A stretch of 64,000 nt of DNA. Source: Hwanghaeella grinnelliae (GTDB taxonomy: Bacteria; Pseudomonadota; Alphaproteobacteria; UBA8366; Aestuariispiraceae). The stretch covers positions 496,001 to 560,000 of the forward strand of contig NZ_SADE01000001.1 of the NCBI RefSeq assembly GCF_004005845.1, read 5' to 3'. Position 1 is the first letter of the stretch. Every line of letters starts with the position of its first letter. A program made the position numbers and the translations under genes. The notes beneath the pieces are model-generated. The model worked only from the letters and a program-made list of their open reading frames with translations. It was not told where the DNA came from and did no database searches. Positions 43,092 through 51,832 of the stretch are shown piece after piece.

Positions 43092-43520
43092 ATGCATATC
43101 GATTTCACGGATTGGTCGATGGGACTGATCGGCGGCCTTTTCATCGGGGCTGCGAGCGCCTTGTTTCTATTGGGGCTGGGCCGCGTCGCGGGGATCAGCG
43201 GAATCACCGGCGATCTGTTGATGGGCAATAAGAACGGTAGGTTTCTGGAAAACCTGGCCTTTGTCGCCGGGATCGTCCTGTGCCCGCTGATCTATGCGCA
43301 GGTCGTGGCGGCGCCGGTCATTCAGATCACGGAGTCCTTGCCGTATCTGATCGTCGGCGGGTTGCTGGTCGGTTTCGGAACGCGCCTGGGCAATGGCTGC
43401 ACCAGCGGTCACGGTGTCTGCGGCTTGTCGCGCCTTTCGGTCCGGTCCTTCATTGCGACCGGCACTTTCATGGTCGTGGCGGCCTTGGTCGTCGCTTTCC
43501 TCAAGACGCGGTTGGGATAA
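43092..43520 (+). CDS. YeeE/YedE family membrane protein (sulfur-compound transporter half)
   Basis: A 142-residue membrane protein with four helices and the family signature [18 protein letters not shown] near residue 100. Full-length YeeE proteins import thiosulfate through conserved cysteines; this one is a short form that needs its partner encoded next door. The ATG at 43092 has TTGGAGA upstream. Context in a sox cluster supports transport of thiosulfate or a related sulfur species. Confidence 0.9.
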   Translation: MHIDFTDWSMGLIGGLFIGAASALFLLGLGRVAGISGITGDLLMGNKNGRFLENLAFVAGIVLCPLIYAQVVAAPVIQITESLPYLIVGGLLVGFGTRLGNGCTSGHGVCGLSRLSVRSFIATGTFMVVAALVVAFLKTRLG

Positions 43521-43524
43521 GGCC

Positions 43525-43950
43525 ATGCGGATTGTCATTGCCTTGATCAGCGGCTTGCTGTTCGGCCTGGGCCTCGTCGTATCGAATATGATCAACCCGG
43601 ACCGGGTGCTTGCCTTCCTGGACGTCGCCGGCGGCAGTTGGGACCCGACCCTTGCCTTCGTGATGGGTGGCGCGCTGATACCGATGGCGCTTGCCTGGAT
43701 CTGGTCCCGGCGGCAAGCCTATCCCTTCGCTGGCAGTGCATTCCCGGAACCTCCGCGTTTCGGTCCGGATCTTCGGCTTGTGGCCGGGGCGGCCATGTTC
43801 GGCGCGGGTTGGGGATTGGTCGGGTTTTGTCCAGGGCCGGCCCTGTCCGCGTTGACCCTGGGCGGGACGCCGGTGCTGATCTTCGTCGCTGCGATGATCG
43901 CGGGGATGGTTCTGCACCTGCTTCTGATGCTGATGACGCATCGCCGCTAG
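43525..43950 (+). CDS. YeeE/YedE partner membrane protein (DUF6691-type half)
   Basis: A 141-residue membrane protein with four helices: SGLLFGLGLVVSNMINPDRV, a second near 50, GAAMFGAGWGLVGFCPGPAL, and a C-terminal helix. The GFCPGPA motif carries the conserved cysteine of the second YeeE half. It begins four bases after its partner stops, so the two halves are probably made together as a heterodimer. Confidence 0.9.
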   Translation: MRIVIALISGLLFGLGLVVSNMINPDRVLAFLDVAGGSWDPTLAFVMGGALIPMALAWIWSRRQAYPFAGSAFPEPPRFGPDLRLVAGAAMFGAGWGLVGFCPGPALSALTLGGTPVLIFVAAMIAGMVLHLLLMLMTHRR

Positions 43951-43969
43951 GGAACAGGCGGGTCCTTTC

Positions 43970-45448
43970 CTACTGAACCGTGTCGGACACCAATCCCAGC
44001 AGGTGCTCCAACGGTGCGTGATCGTCGGTCAGGATCATGGGGGAGGCCAAGTCTTGCGCTTGCACCGGGTGGGGTGCCCAGCCTTCGATCGAGGCCCTTT
44101 CCGCGCCGAACAGAACTTCCGGCCGGTTTGCCGCCGCGATGACGAATGTGTGGCGGTTCGGCCCGGCGCTGGGCTGGTCGTCGCGCCATACGACGACCGA
44201 GGGGAATACATCCGACAGGGTCGCCAGAACCGCGTGTAACGCCGTGGGGTCCGGCATTCGATCGACCAGGTTTAAAAGGTAAATGCCCTGCGGCCGCAAT
44301 TTGCTTGAAACAAGCGTGGCGAATTCGCGCGTGACCAGATGGAACGGCGCGGCGACATCTTTGAAGGCATCGCCGACAACGAGGTCGAAGGCCGCATTTG
44401 CCTGTTGGGTCAGCGCCAGACGTGCATCCTGGTGCAGGACTTCCATTTCCGCCGTGTCGACCCAAAAGAAGTCCTGCGCGACTTTCGTCACTGTGGGGTC
44501 GATTTCCGCCACCACGATCCGGCCACGGCCCAGCCAGGCCCGCGGCAGCGTATAGGCACCGCCGCCGACGAAGAAGGCCGCCCCGCCTTCGGGCTTCAGA
44601 ATGCGGGCCGCGGCGTCCATCTGGGCCGCATAGGGGCTCAAGATCGCTGTCGGATTACCTTCCATATTCACACCATGGACAAGATGGTCCAGAACCATGC
44701 CGCGGATGCTGCTGCTGGCGACATTCGGCCCATCAAAGCCGATAACCCGGATACAGAAGGTGGGTGATTCCTCGTCACAGACGCTTTGCCAATGCCTGTC
44801 AGCGCCGAAACCCATGGCGATGATGACAGCGGCGGCTGCGATGCCGCCAAAGCGCTGCCAGGTAAGCACTAGCCACAGGGCGGCGAGAGCGCCAAGCACG
44901 CCTGCCGCGGCGATGGTTGATTGCGCACTGCCAAGATAGGGGATCAAAAGGAAGCCGGACCCGGCCGAACCGGCAATTGCACCCGCCGAGCCCGCCGCAT
45001 ATATCGCGCCCAGGGCACGTCCTTCGCGGCCCGGTGTCATGGTCACGACCGCCGTTGCGATGATCGGCGAGGCTACCCCGCCCAGGAAGGCAGGCAGGAA
45101 GAACAGGCCGAGCGACATCAAGATCACGCCGGTCATGGCATTGTCGGTATTCGACAGGATCGACGCCGCCAGTGGTTTAACCAGCAACAGGATCGAGATT
45201 GTGGCGAAGGCGGCTGCGAACAGGACCATGCCCAATCTGCGGAGGTCCGAATTCAAACGCCCGCGCGACAGATAGCCGCCGGTCCAGTTCCCGACGGTCA
45301 AACCGGCCAGCACGGTCGAGATGATCGCCGTCCAGGTATAGACGGACATCCCGACATAAGGGGCGAGCAAGCGTCCTGCGAGGATCTCCAACACCAGCAC
45401 TGCGGCGGAAGACAGGAAAGCCGTCAGGACAAGAAGCGCCCGCGTCAC
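43970..45448 (-). CDS. Fused membrane / spermidine-synthase-like protein
   Basis: A 492-residue protein. The N-terminal 210 residues hold about seven helices of the fused MFS/spermidine synthase type. The C-terminal part is a Rossmann methyltransferase-like domain with FVGGGAYTLPRAWL, VVAEIDPTVTKVA and FDLVVGDAFKDV, which is the spermidine synthase fold. Whether it makes polyamines is unknown; such proteins are often annotated as spermidine synthases without proof. The start is GTG at 45448 with a weak ribosome site. It converges with the YeeE pair. Confidence 0.85.
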   Translation of the reverse strand: MTRALLVLTAFLSSAAVLVLEILAGRLLAPYVGMSVYTWTAIISTVLAGLTVGNWTGGYLSRGRLNSDLRRLGMVLFAAAFATISILLLVKPLAASILSNTDNAMTGVILMSLGLFFLPAFLGGVASPIIATAVVTMTPGREGRALGAIYAAGSAGAIAGSAGSGFLLIPYLGSAQSTIAAAGVLGALAALWLVLTWQRFGGIAAAAVIIAMGFGADRHWQSVCDEESPTFCIRVIGFDGPNVASSSIRGMVLDHLVHGVNMEGNPTAILSPYAAQMDAAARILKPEGGAAFFVGGGAYTLPRAWLGRGRIVVAEIDPTVTKVAQDFFWVDTAEMEVLHQDARLALTQQANAAFDLVVGDAFKDVAAPFHLVTREFATLVSSKLRPQGIYLLNLVDRMPDPTALHAVLATLSDVFPSVVVWRDDQPSAGPNRHTFVIAAANRPEVLFGAERASIEGWAPHPVQAQDLASPMILTDDHAPLEHLLGLVSDTVQ

Positions 45449-45490
45449 CGAGCGATCCGCCGGGGAATGTCGATCATGCCCGTCATTCGA

Positions 45491-46477
45491 TTATTCAAAC
45501 TCCATCTCGACATAAACGAATCCGGCGTTCTTGGTCGCCAGCTCTTCATAGGTGTCCAAATGCTCGTAAGGACTTTGATCGACATAATAGGCATCGTCCA
45601 GCGTTCCCCCATTATCCAAGTGTTCGCGGATCTTGCCGCGCAGATAGACCAGATAGTCGTGGGTATAGCGGCGGACCTGGTCCATATTCGTCGGATGTCC
45701 GTGACCGGGGATGACATAGGTCGCGTTTAATTTCTCGAACTCGTTCTCCCAGGTGTCTATCCAAGCGCCGGTTTCGGTGTCGTCGAAGATTGGCAGCATC
45801 CGCTCGTGGAAGGCCATGTCGCCGGCGATGACCAGCCCCTGTTCCGGTAGCCAGACCGAGATATCGCCGGAACTGTGGGCCGGCCCCAGATGCAAAACCT
45901 CGATATGGAACCGGCCCATGTCGATGACATATTTGTCGTCGAAGGTTTCGGTCGGGGGGACGACCTCCGTGCCTTCGGCCAATTCTTCGTTATAGCCCTT
46001 CATGCGTTCCAGGATTTCGTATCCATGGGCGGTGAATTCCTCCGCCGCATCCGAATGCGCCAGGATCGGCACGCCTTGCTTGGCCCAATAGGAATTGCCC
46101 AGCATGGCGTGGCCTTGGCCGTTCTCGTTGATGACAAGGCGGACCGGTTCGTCTGTCACCTTTTTGATTTCATCGTGCAGGGCTTCGGCCAGCAGGGCAC
46201 AGGCCCCACCGTTGATGACGATCACGCCTTCACCGGTGACGATGAACGTGAGGTTGTTGTTGTGCCCCGCATTCGCCTTGCCGGGAGGGGCCGTCGCCCC
46301 GATGGCGGAAAATACATGGGGAATGAACTCCACCGGTTTCGAATACAGGACGGAACCCGGATACATGTCGGGGATATCCTGGCTTGCCCAAGCGGCGCTG
46401 GATGCGACCAGTGTGAAAGCGGCGAACAAGGCCGCTTTGACGGGACGAAACGGAGCAAAATAGTCGAAGGGAGGCAT
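45491..46477 (-). CDS. SoxH-like MBL-fold metallo-hydrolase with altered metal site
   Basis: A 328-residue exported protein of the MBL fold. The ATG at 46477 has TGGAG upstream, and a signal sequence (VKAALFAAFTLVASSAAWA) follows. The later ligands are present: HLGPAHSSGDI, VIAGDMAFHE and YVIPGHGHPTN. The first motif should read HxHxDH but reads NENGQGH, keeping only the last histidine. It lies within the sox cluster next to soxF, as soxH does in Paracoccus. Catalysis with two zinc ions is unlikely; it may bind one metal or act as a non-enzymatic binder. Confidence 0.82.
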   Translation of the reverse strand: MPPFDYFAPFRPVKAALFAAFTLVASSAAWASQDIPDMYPGSVLYSKPVEFIPHVFSAIGATAPPGKANAGHNNNLTFIVTGEGVIVINGGACALLAEALHDEIKKVTDEPVRLVINENGQGHAMLGNSYWAKQGVPILAHSDAAEEFTAHGYEILERMKGYNEELAEGTEVVPPTETFDDKYVIDMGRFHIEVLHLGPAHSSGDISVWLPEQGLVIAGDMAFHERMLPIFDDTETGAWIDTWENEFEKLNATYVIPGHGHPTNMDQVRRYTHDYLVYLRGKIREHLDNGGTLDDAYYVDQSPYEHLDTYEELATKNAGFVYVEMEFE

Positions 46478-46557
46478 TGAAAAACTCCAGGTCTGTAGAA
46501 AAACACCGGGGCCGATAACAAAGTCGGGCGCTGCTGGAACAGGGGATGGAAGGTGGG

Positions 46558-47832
46558 TCAGCCGAACATGTCCGCAGTTATCCCGGAATACCAACCGACG
46601 GCTTCCTTGGCGTTGTCCGCGCGCAGGGTACCGCTCTCGCCGGTCTTGCTGATGAAACCATCTATCTTCGCGATTTTTTCTTCGGTGGCCTGATAGCTTG
46701 CCCCGACCTTCACCGCATCGCTTGGGGCGAGGAGGCTCCAGCACGTATTTGCGAAACGGGGCGGGAAGGCCCGCGAGTCGATCAATGCGTGACGGATTGC
46801 CATGGCGCAGGCCTTGGCTTGGCTATTGGCGGAAAAGCCCGATTTCGGCATGTCGCCGGCGATTGTGCTGTCGCCGACCAGATGGATGTCGGCCACCAGC
46901 TTCGATTCCATGGTTGCCGGGACAATGGGGCACCAGCCGGTAACATCCGCAAGGCCGGTATCGCGTGCGATCTTGCCGGCCGTCTGCGGCGGTATCACGT
47001 TTACGACGTCGCCCTTGAATTCCTCGTCGGGTGTCTTGACTGACATGCTGGCCGTATGGACCGCGTTGACACCGCCGGAGAGCATTTCCCGCGGCAGCCA
47101 TTCGATCATCCCATCGTAGTAGCGGCCCCAGGCTTCCTGGAACAAAGCCATCTTGGAAAATTTGCCCTTAGGGTCGAGGATCAGGATTTTCGACTTTGGC
47201 TTATTGTTCTTCAGGTAATGTGCGACCATCGAGATCCGCTCGTATGGCCCCGGCGGACATCGATATGGGTTCGGTGGCGCGACCATGATGAAAAGGCCGC
47301 CATCCTTCATCGCATGCAACTGGTCATGTAGCAGAACGGTCTGCGGGCCCGCCTTATAAGCGTGCGGCATTATCTGCGTGGCGTCGGGGCCATAGCCGTC
47401 GATTTCGCCATATTTGAAATCGATGCCCGGCGCCAGGATCAACCGGTCGTAGGGCAGCTTCGCGCCATCCGCCAGCGTCAGGGTCTTTTCGTCGGGGTCG
47501 ATGCCGGTCGCCATCTGATGGACGATGTTGATGCCGATATCCGCGAGGCCGCTATAGGAATGGGTGATGGATTCGAAATTCCGGAATCCGCCGATATACC
47601 AGTTGCTGAAAAAGCAGGTTGTATAGGCCTTGTTCGGCTCGACCAAAGTAACGTCGATGGCGCCTTTAGAGTCCTTGGCGATGTAGTGCGCGGCAGTCGC
47701 ACCGCCGGGGCCGCCGCCGACCACGACGACCTTCGGCTTAGCGGCGCGCGCTATGCTCAGGGGCAGGGCGGCGGCCGCCACACCGACCCCCGCGTTTTTC
47801 AAGATTTTTCGCCGGTTGATCGGTTTATTCAT
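46558..47832 (-). CDS. soxF: SoxF, flavocytochrome c sulfide dehydrogenase flavoprotein subunit
   Basis: A 424-residue Tat-exported FAD protein. The N-terminus NRRKILKNAGVGVAAAALPL is a twin-arginine signal. KVVVVGGGPGGATAAHY is the FAD-binding motif; the FCSD redox cysteines lie in AYTTCFFSNW and probably NTCWS. HLVGDSTIAGDMPKSGFSAN is the second FAD-binding stretch. FCSD oxidises sulfide, and SoxF also reactivates the Sox system in Paracoccus. A strong GGGAGGAAAG ribosome site precedes the ATG. The cytochrome partner gene lies just upstream. Confidence 0.95.
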   Translation of the reverse strand: MNKPINRRKILKNAGVGVAAAALPLSIARAAKPKVVVVGGGPGGATAAHYIAKDSKGAIDVTLVEPNKAYTTCFFSNWYIGGFRNFESITHSYSGLADIGINIVHQMATGIDPDEKTLTLADGAKLPYDRLILAPGIDFKYGEIDGYGPDATQIMPHAYKAGPQTVLLHDQLHAMKDGGLFIMVAPPNPYRCPPGPYERISMVAHYLKNNKPKSKILILDPKGKFSKMALFQEAWGRYYDGMIEWLPREMLSGGVNAVHTASMSVKTPDEEFKGDVVNVIPPQTAGKIARDTGLADVTGWCPIVPATMESKLVADIHLVGDSTIAGDMPKSGFSANSQAKACAMAIRHALIDSRAFPPRFANTCWSLLAPSDAVKVGASYQATEEKIAKIDGFISKTGESGTLRADNAKEAVGWYSGITADMFG

Positions 47833-47851
47833 TCTTTCCTCCCAATCGGTA

Positions 47852-48211
47852 TTATTTGGCCAGCGACCTGAAATAGGCGGCTAGTGCCTCCATATCCTTT
47901 TCCGTCAGCCGTTTGACGATGGTCCTCATTGTGGGATTTTCTCGATCCGTGCCGAGATAGGCCTTCAATGCGTCGACGAAATGCTGCTCGTCCCAGCCGA
48001 CAATGGCGGGAATGCCCTCAAACTCTCCATCGGCGCGATGGCATGTCGTGCATTCTGATGCCAGATAGGCCCCGTATTCCAGGTCCGCCGCGCATGCGGG
48101 CCGGTCCAACGGCGATATAGCCGGAACGATGAATGCCAGGACGACTGCCGATAGGGGCAATCCGACACGGGTACGCTGTGCCGATACATTCAGCACATTT
48201 TGGGTTTCCAT
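47852..48211 (-). CDS. soxE: SoxE-type cytochrome c (FCSD cytochrome subunit)
   Basis: A 119-residue monoheme cytochrome with a signal sequence and the heme motif ECTTCHRADG near residue 55; a methionine in NPTMRTIVK is the likely axial ligand. It is the electron acceptor subunit for the SoxF flavoprotein encoded next. Paracoccus SoxE is a diheme protein, so this single-heme form is shorter than that version. The promoter region shows ATATC and GATAT arms at 48254-48272. Confidence 0.85.
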   Translation of the reverse strand: METQNVLNVSAQRTRVGLPLSAVVLAFIVPAISPLDRPACAADLEYGAYLASECTTCHRADGEFEGIPAIVGWDEQHFVDALKAYLGTDRENPTMRTIVKRLTEKDMEALAAYFRSLAK

Positions 48212-48316
48212 CCCTGAATCCGACTTCTTTGTTTTTCTAGTCGTTTCTATTCAATATCACACATGGCGATATTTCTATATAAAAAACTGCATTTCGCACG
48301 CCGCGGATCGGCCGAG

Positions 48317-49399
48317 TCAGGCGCGGGCGGAAAGTGTCCATCCATGGATCAGGATATGCAGGCCGAGCGCGGCACCCAGCCACATGGAGAAAAGCGCCAG
48401 AAAAGATGGAACGGCCAGGGTCGATACGCCGGTCAGTCCCTGGCCGATGGAGCACCCCATGGAAAGCACACCGCCAAAACCCATCAGGATGGCGCCGGCG
48501 ATATGACGCCGCATCTCTCTTGGTTCGTCGAAACCTTCCAGTCTGACTTCGTTTTTCTGTCGGGCGGCAAGGAAACTTCCCCCGAAAACGCCGAGCAACA
48601 TGCCGACGCCGAACGAGATCGTCGCGCCGGTAAAGGTCATGAAATAAATAAGGGTAGAGGAAGCGGCTGCGACGAAACTCAATGACTCCGTCGGCTGGGG
48701 TTCGAACTCGTCGGCGCCGATATAGCCTGTCGCAAACCATCCGGCCACGACGAGAAGGCCGACCATGACGGAACCGAAGAGGGCCCGTCGGTTGGTACGG
48801 AATTCCGTATCCTTCAGACACCAAATGGCAAGCGCCGCTGTCATGAGCAAGGAGACGGGCATCGCCAGGGCATCGGGTTCAAGGTCGAACGCCAAGGCCA
48901 ATAGCCCATGCACCGTGGCCGTCGCCCCCGCCGGCAGGGAAAAGGAAAGCGGCTCAATCAAAGTTTGCCGGGGGATGGCAAGAAAGCCTCGGATCGTCAT
49001 GTATCCGACGATCGCGATAATGCCGACGGTCATCAGCCCGCGCAGATCGCCGCTGCCGGCGCGCAGGGCGGACCCGAACCCGCACGTGCCGACCGCCGCC
49101 ATGCCCACACCGAAGATTAAACCGCCCAGGATGGGGCCAAGGATCGCGACACGGGGCAGCATGTGTACGGTATTCGAAAGGTCGACTAGGTCGTATTGGA
49201 CCAGAAGGAATGTGCCCAGAATGGCAACGGCGATTGCGAACACCCACATTCGCATTTGGACCCAATGCTCGCCGTAGACGGCCGTTTCGACCGCACTCAA
49301 TGTGCAGAAACGCGTAATACGGCCGATATAACCGAAGATCAGACCGATAATTGCCCCAATGGAAGCGACGATGCTTTGGATGGGGACGTCTTCAAACAT
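48317..49399 (-). CDS. YeeE/YedE family sulfur transporter, full length
   Basis: A 360-residue membrane protein with about nine helices and two family repeats, with conserved cysteines in AAVGTCGFGSALRAG and VLSMGCSIGQGLTG. The family includes the thiosulfate importer YeeE/TsuA. In this cluster it most likely imports thiosulfate or sulfite for assimilation, or exports sulfur species, which is inference. It starts 10 bases after soxR stops, so the regulator may control it. Confidence 0.92.
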   Translation of the reverse strand: MFEDVPIQSIVASIGAIIGLIFGYIGRITRFCTLSAVETAVYGEHWVQMRMWVFAIAVAILGTFLLVQYDLVDLSNTVHMLPRVAILGPILGGLIFGVGMAAVGTCGFGSALRAGSGDLRGLMTVGIIAIVGYMTIRGFLAIPRQTLIEPLSFSLPAGATATVHGLLALAFDLEPDALAMPVSLLMTAALAIWCLKDTEFRTNRRALFGSVMVGLLVVAGWFATGYIGADEFEPQPTESLSFVAAASSTLIYFMTFTGATISFGVGMLLGVFGGSFLAARQKNEVRLEGFDEPREMRRHIAGAILMGFGGVLSMGCSIGQGLTGVSTLAVPSFLALFSMWLGAALGLHILIHGWTLSARA

Positions 49400-49408
49400 C
49401 GGGGTCTA

Positions 49409-49759
49409 CTATGACGTTTCTCGGCACAGCCCGGCCGGTTCGCAATACAATCGATACAATGTCTGAATGATCTCCCGGACAGCGGGATCGGCGATGGAAT
49501 AATAGATCGCTTTGCCTTCCCGGCGTGTCGAAACCAGGTCATCCGCGCGCAGCCGGGTCAACAATTGGGAAACGGCGGGTTGTTTTAAGGAAAGCAGGCG
49601 TTCCAGTTCGGTGACGGCCTTTTCGCCGTCGGCCAAGAGGCACATCACCAAAAGCCGATGCTCGTGGCCCAGGGCTTTCAGGACATTCGCCGCGTGCCGC
49701 GCCTTGTCGACCATGTCGTCCTTGAACTCCAGGACCTCTTCCTCAGATGGGAGCGCCAT
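49409..49759 (-). CDS. soxR: SoxR, ArsR-family repressor of sox genes
   Basis: A 116-residue winged-helix repressor. The recognition helix region is LSLKQPAVSQLLTRLRADD, with the wing STRREGKAIYYSI. A cysteine pair, C at LVMCLLADGE and C at LYCEPAGLC near the C-terminus, may sense persulfide as in SoxR and BigR-type sensors. The ATG at 49759 has AAGGA upstream; a GTG just before it is possible. It is first in an operon with the YeeE transporter. Confidence 0.9.
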   Translation of the reverse strand: MALPSEEEVLEFKDDMVDKARHAANVLKALGHEHRLLVMCLLADGEKAVTELERLLSLKQPAVSQLLTRLRADDLVSTRREGKAIYYSIADPAVREIIQTLYRLYCEPAGLCRETS

Positions 49760-49783
49760 CACTCATCCTTTCAGATCTCCAAA

Positions 49784-49797
49784 CAATGCATGCGTTG
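49784..49797. promoter_or_regulatory. Palindrome upstream of soxR, possible autoregulatory operator
   Basis: CAATGCATGCGTTG is a near-perfect 14-base palindrome 25 bases before the soxR start. Extended TCCA and TGGA arms flank it. It may be the SoxR binding site controlling soxR itself. Confidence 0.4.
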
Positions 49798-49836
49798 ACA
49801 ATGGAGTCGCGGGCTCGAAAATTGCCGTATGCTTGC

Positions 49837-50343
49837 CTAAAACTCAAGGTCCACGGCGATTGCCTCGATTCCGGCTTCCGCGCAGGCATGATCCATTTCG
49901 CCCCCGGGCGCACCTGAAACGCCGACGGCACCGACGAGCGTGCCGGCGGCTTCGACGGGAATGCCCCCACCGATGGCCGCGACGTCCGAAATATAACGGA
50001 TGCCGGAAAGACCTTCTCCCGCCTGGGTCAGTGCTGAGAACGCTAATGTGTCCGTGCGGAAACTGGCGGCGGTCCATGCTTTGCGGCGCGACGTTTCCAA
50101 AGTGTGCGGCCCGGCGTATCGGTCACGCAGCACGACTTGCGGCAATCCGAAACGGTCGGTGACCGTCACACTCACCTGGAAGCCGCGTTCGCGGCAATCG
50201 TCCATCGTCGCCTGCGCCAGGGCAAGCGCGGTTTCCGGTTTCATCATCTGATACGATACCAGTGCGCCGTCGTCCTGGGCGTTCGCGCCAAGGGGAAAGG
50301 CGGCGACTAGGAAGGCAAGCAAGTGGCATGTTCGTTTCATCAT
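49837..50343 (-). CDS. GlcG/HbpS-like heme-binding family protein, exported
   Basis: A 168-residue exported protein with a signal (KRTCHLLAFLVAAFPLGANA). The body has the GlcG/HbpS (DUF336) layout: LALAQATMDDCRERGFQVSV, VTDRFGLPQVVLRDRYAGPH, SRRKAWTAASFRTDTL, IGGGIPVEAAGTLVGAVGVS and DHACAEAGIEAI. HbpS binds heme in Streptomyces; GlcG function is unclear. Occurrence in a sox cluster hints at heme supply or redox sensing for the Sox cytochromes, which is inference. Confidence 0.85.
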   Translation of the reverse strand: MMKRTCHLLAFLVAAFPLGANAQDDGALVSYQMMKPETALALAQATMDDCRERGFQVSVTVTDRFGLPQVVLRDRYAGPHTLETSRRKAWTAASFRTDTLAFSALTQAGEGLSGIRYISDVAAIGGGIPVEAAGTLVGAVGVSGAPGGEMDHACAEAGIEAIAVDLEF

Positions 50344-50379
50344 TTTCCCAACCTGATCATGTTTTACATGTTCGAAGGA

Positions 50380-50775
50380 TTATTGTTCCGCTCGCGCCTT
50401 TTCGATGAGCTCGCCCAACAATCCCCAAAAGAATTCTTCACCGGGATAGCCACGAATGCGGCCGACTTCTTCCCCGTCGACCATCATCACGAAGGTCGGC
50501 GTGAAACGCGGCCAACGGATGTCTTTTAGATCCGCCGGGTGGGCGTCGTTCAATTGGACGCGGCGCAAGGGGGCGAATTTTCCTTCCTGCGTGATCGCAT
50601 AGGCGTCGCCGACTTCCTCGTTCCAGGCTTCGCACCATTCGCAGAACGGTCTTTCAAACATCACCAGTTCGATGTCGGCCGCACGGGAAAGGGCCGGCCA
50701 GCAGGTGATAAAGACGGCGGCGCATAGCGCCGCCAGCCGGGTTGAACTCAGAAAAAATGTCGCAAGGTTCATCAT
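50380..50775 (-). CDS. soxS: SoxS-like periplasmic thioredoxin
   Basis: A 131-residue exported thioredoxin-fold protein. A signal (about residues 10-33) precedes FERPFCEWCEAWNEEVG, giving a CEWC redox pair, and a cis-proline in PRFTPTFVMMVDGEE. In Paracoccus, SoxS reactivates SoxYZ by reducing the carrier cysteine. It is divergent from soxV. Confidence 0.88.
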   Translation of the reverse strand: MMNLATFFLSSTRLAALCAAVFITCWPALSRAADIELVMFERPFCEWCEAWNEEVGDAYAITQEGKFAPLRRVQLNDAHPADLKDIRWPRFTPTFVMMVDGEEVGRIRGYPGEEFFWGLLGELIEKARAEQ

Positions 50776-50808
50776 CGGGCTATATTACATTCAAACAATG
50801 CTATAAGT

Positions 50809-50821
50809 ACATTCGTAATGT
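50809..50821. promoter_or_regulatory. Palindrome in the divergent soxS-soxV promoter region
   Basis: ACATT-CGT-AATGT is a 13-base perfect palindrome; a second ATTACATTC half-site lies at 50784-50792. The position between the two divergent genes suits SoxR repression of both. Confidence 0.45.
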
Positions 50822-50894
50822 GTGTCGGGCGCTACCGACGCGAAAAAGCAAGCGCGGCAAGACGCTTGCGCCGTAAGCAAAGGGTGGAAATGGA

Positions 50895-51617
50895 ATGGAC
50901 GTCACGGTTTTCGGCGCCTTTATAGGTGGATTGCTATCCTTCGTCTCACCCTGCGTATTGCCGCTGGTGCCGCCCTATCTCTGCTATGTCGCGGGGATCA
51001 CCCATGATGAATTGAGTGCCGCCGAACCTTCGGTCCAACGACGGGTCGTTCTTTCGTCGGTAGCCTTTGTCATGGGGTTCGCGGTCGTCTTCGTTTCGCT
51101 GGGGGCGATCGCGACCTCGTTCGGGCAATTGATCACCGAAAGCGCCGGCATCCTGACCAAGGTCGCGGGCGTCATGATCATTCTGTTCGGTCTTCACTTC
51201 ATGGGCTGGCTGCGGATACCGTTCCTGTATCGGGAAGCGCGGTTCAATATGGAAAACCGTGGCGGGCTGCTTGGCGCATTTTTGCTCGGCCTTGCTTTCG
51301 CTTTCGGATGGACCCCGTGTGTCGGCCCGATCCTGGCGGCGATTCTCTTCATGGCCGGCGGTGAGGAGTCGGTTACCCGGGGGATTATGCTTCTTGGCGC
51401 CTATGCGATGGGAATCGGTATTCCATTCATTCTGGCGGCCTCATTCGCGTCCCGGTTCCTGATCGTTTCCTCCGGTCTGCGGAAAAACATGAAAGTGATC
51501 GAACGCGTATCGGGCGTATTCCTGATCGCCACCGGCCTGCTGTTCGTTACCGGCGGCATCGACGATGTCGGCTTCTGGCTGCTGGAGCTGTTTCCCTTCC
51601 TTGGTGAAATTGGCTGA
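50895..51617 (+). CDS. soxV: SoxV, CcdA-type membrane thiol-electron carrier
   Basis: A 240-residue membrane protein with six helices. Conserved cysteines lie in SFVSPCVLPLVPPYLCYVAG near residue 16 and FGWTPCVGPILAAI near residue 140; they carry electrons from cytoplasmic thioredoxin to periplasmic SoxW. The ATG has GGTGGAAATGGA upstream. It is divergent from soxS and upstream of soxXYZABCD by about 215 bases. Confidence 0.94.
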   Translation: MDVTVFGAFIGGLLSFVSPCVLPLVPPYLCYVAGITHDELSAAEPSVQRRVVLSSVAFVMGFAVVFVSLGAIATSFGQLITESAGILTKVAGVMIILFGLHFMGWLRIPFLYREARFNMENRGGLLGAFLLGLAFAFGWTPCVGPILAAILFMAGGEESVTRGIMLLGAYAMGIGIPFILAASFASRFLIVSSGLRKNMKVIERVSGVFLIATGLLFVTGGIDDVGFWLLELFPFLGEIG

Positions 51618-51682
51618 TCAAGACGCACTGATATCGTCATACGCGTCTCGACCATGAAAACGGCAAAACAGATAGAAAAATT

Positions 51683-51690
51683 CATATATG
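51683..51690. promoter_or_regulatory. CATATATG palindrome upstream of soxX
   Basis: An 8-base palindrome in an A+T-rich stretch about 140 bases before soxX. Similar A+T-rich palindromes occur upstream of soxW, soxV and soxR. A role as SoxR site is only suggested. Confidence 0.25.
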
Positions 51691-51832
51691 TCCATTGATA
51701 AGACTAAAGTCTTGCGTTACCGTGTTGCTTGAATGGGGCGCGCAAGCTGGCCGAGACAAACATCGGTGAAGCGTCAAAGACCCCTGGGAAAAGTGCTTCG
51801 GCCTTACTGGCGGGGGCTCAGTGGAGGAAAAT

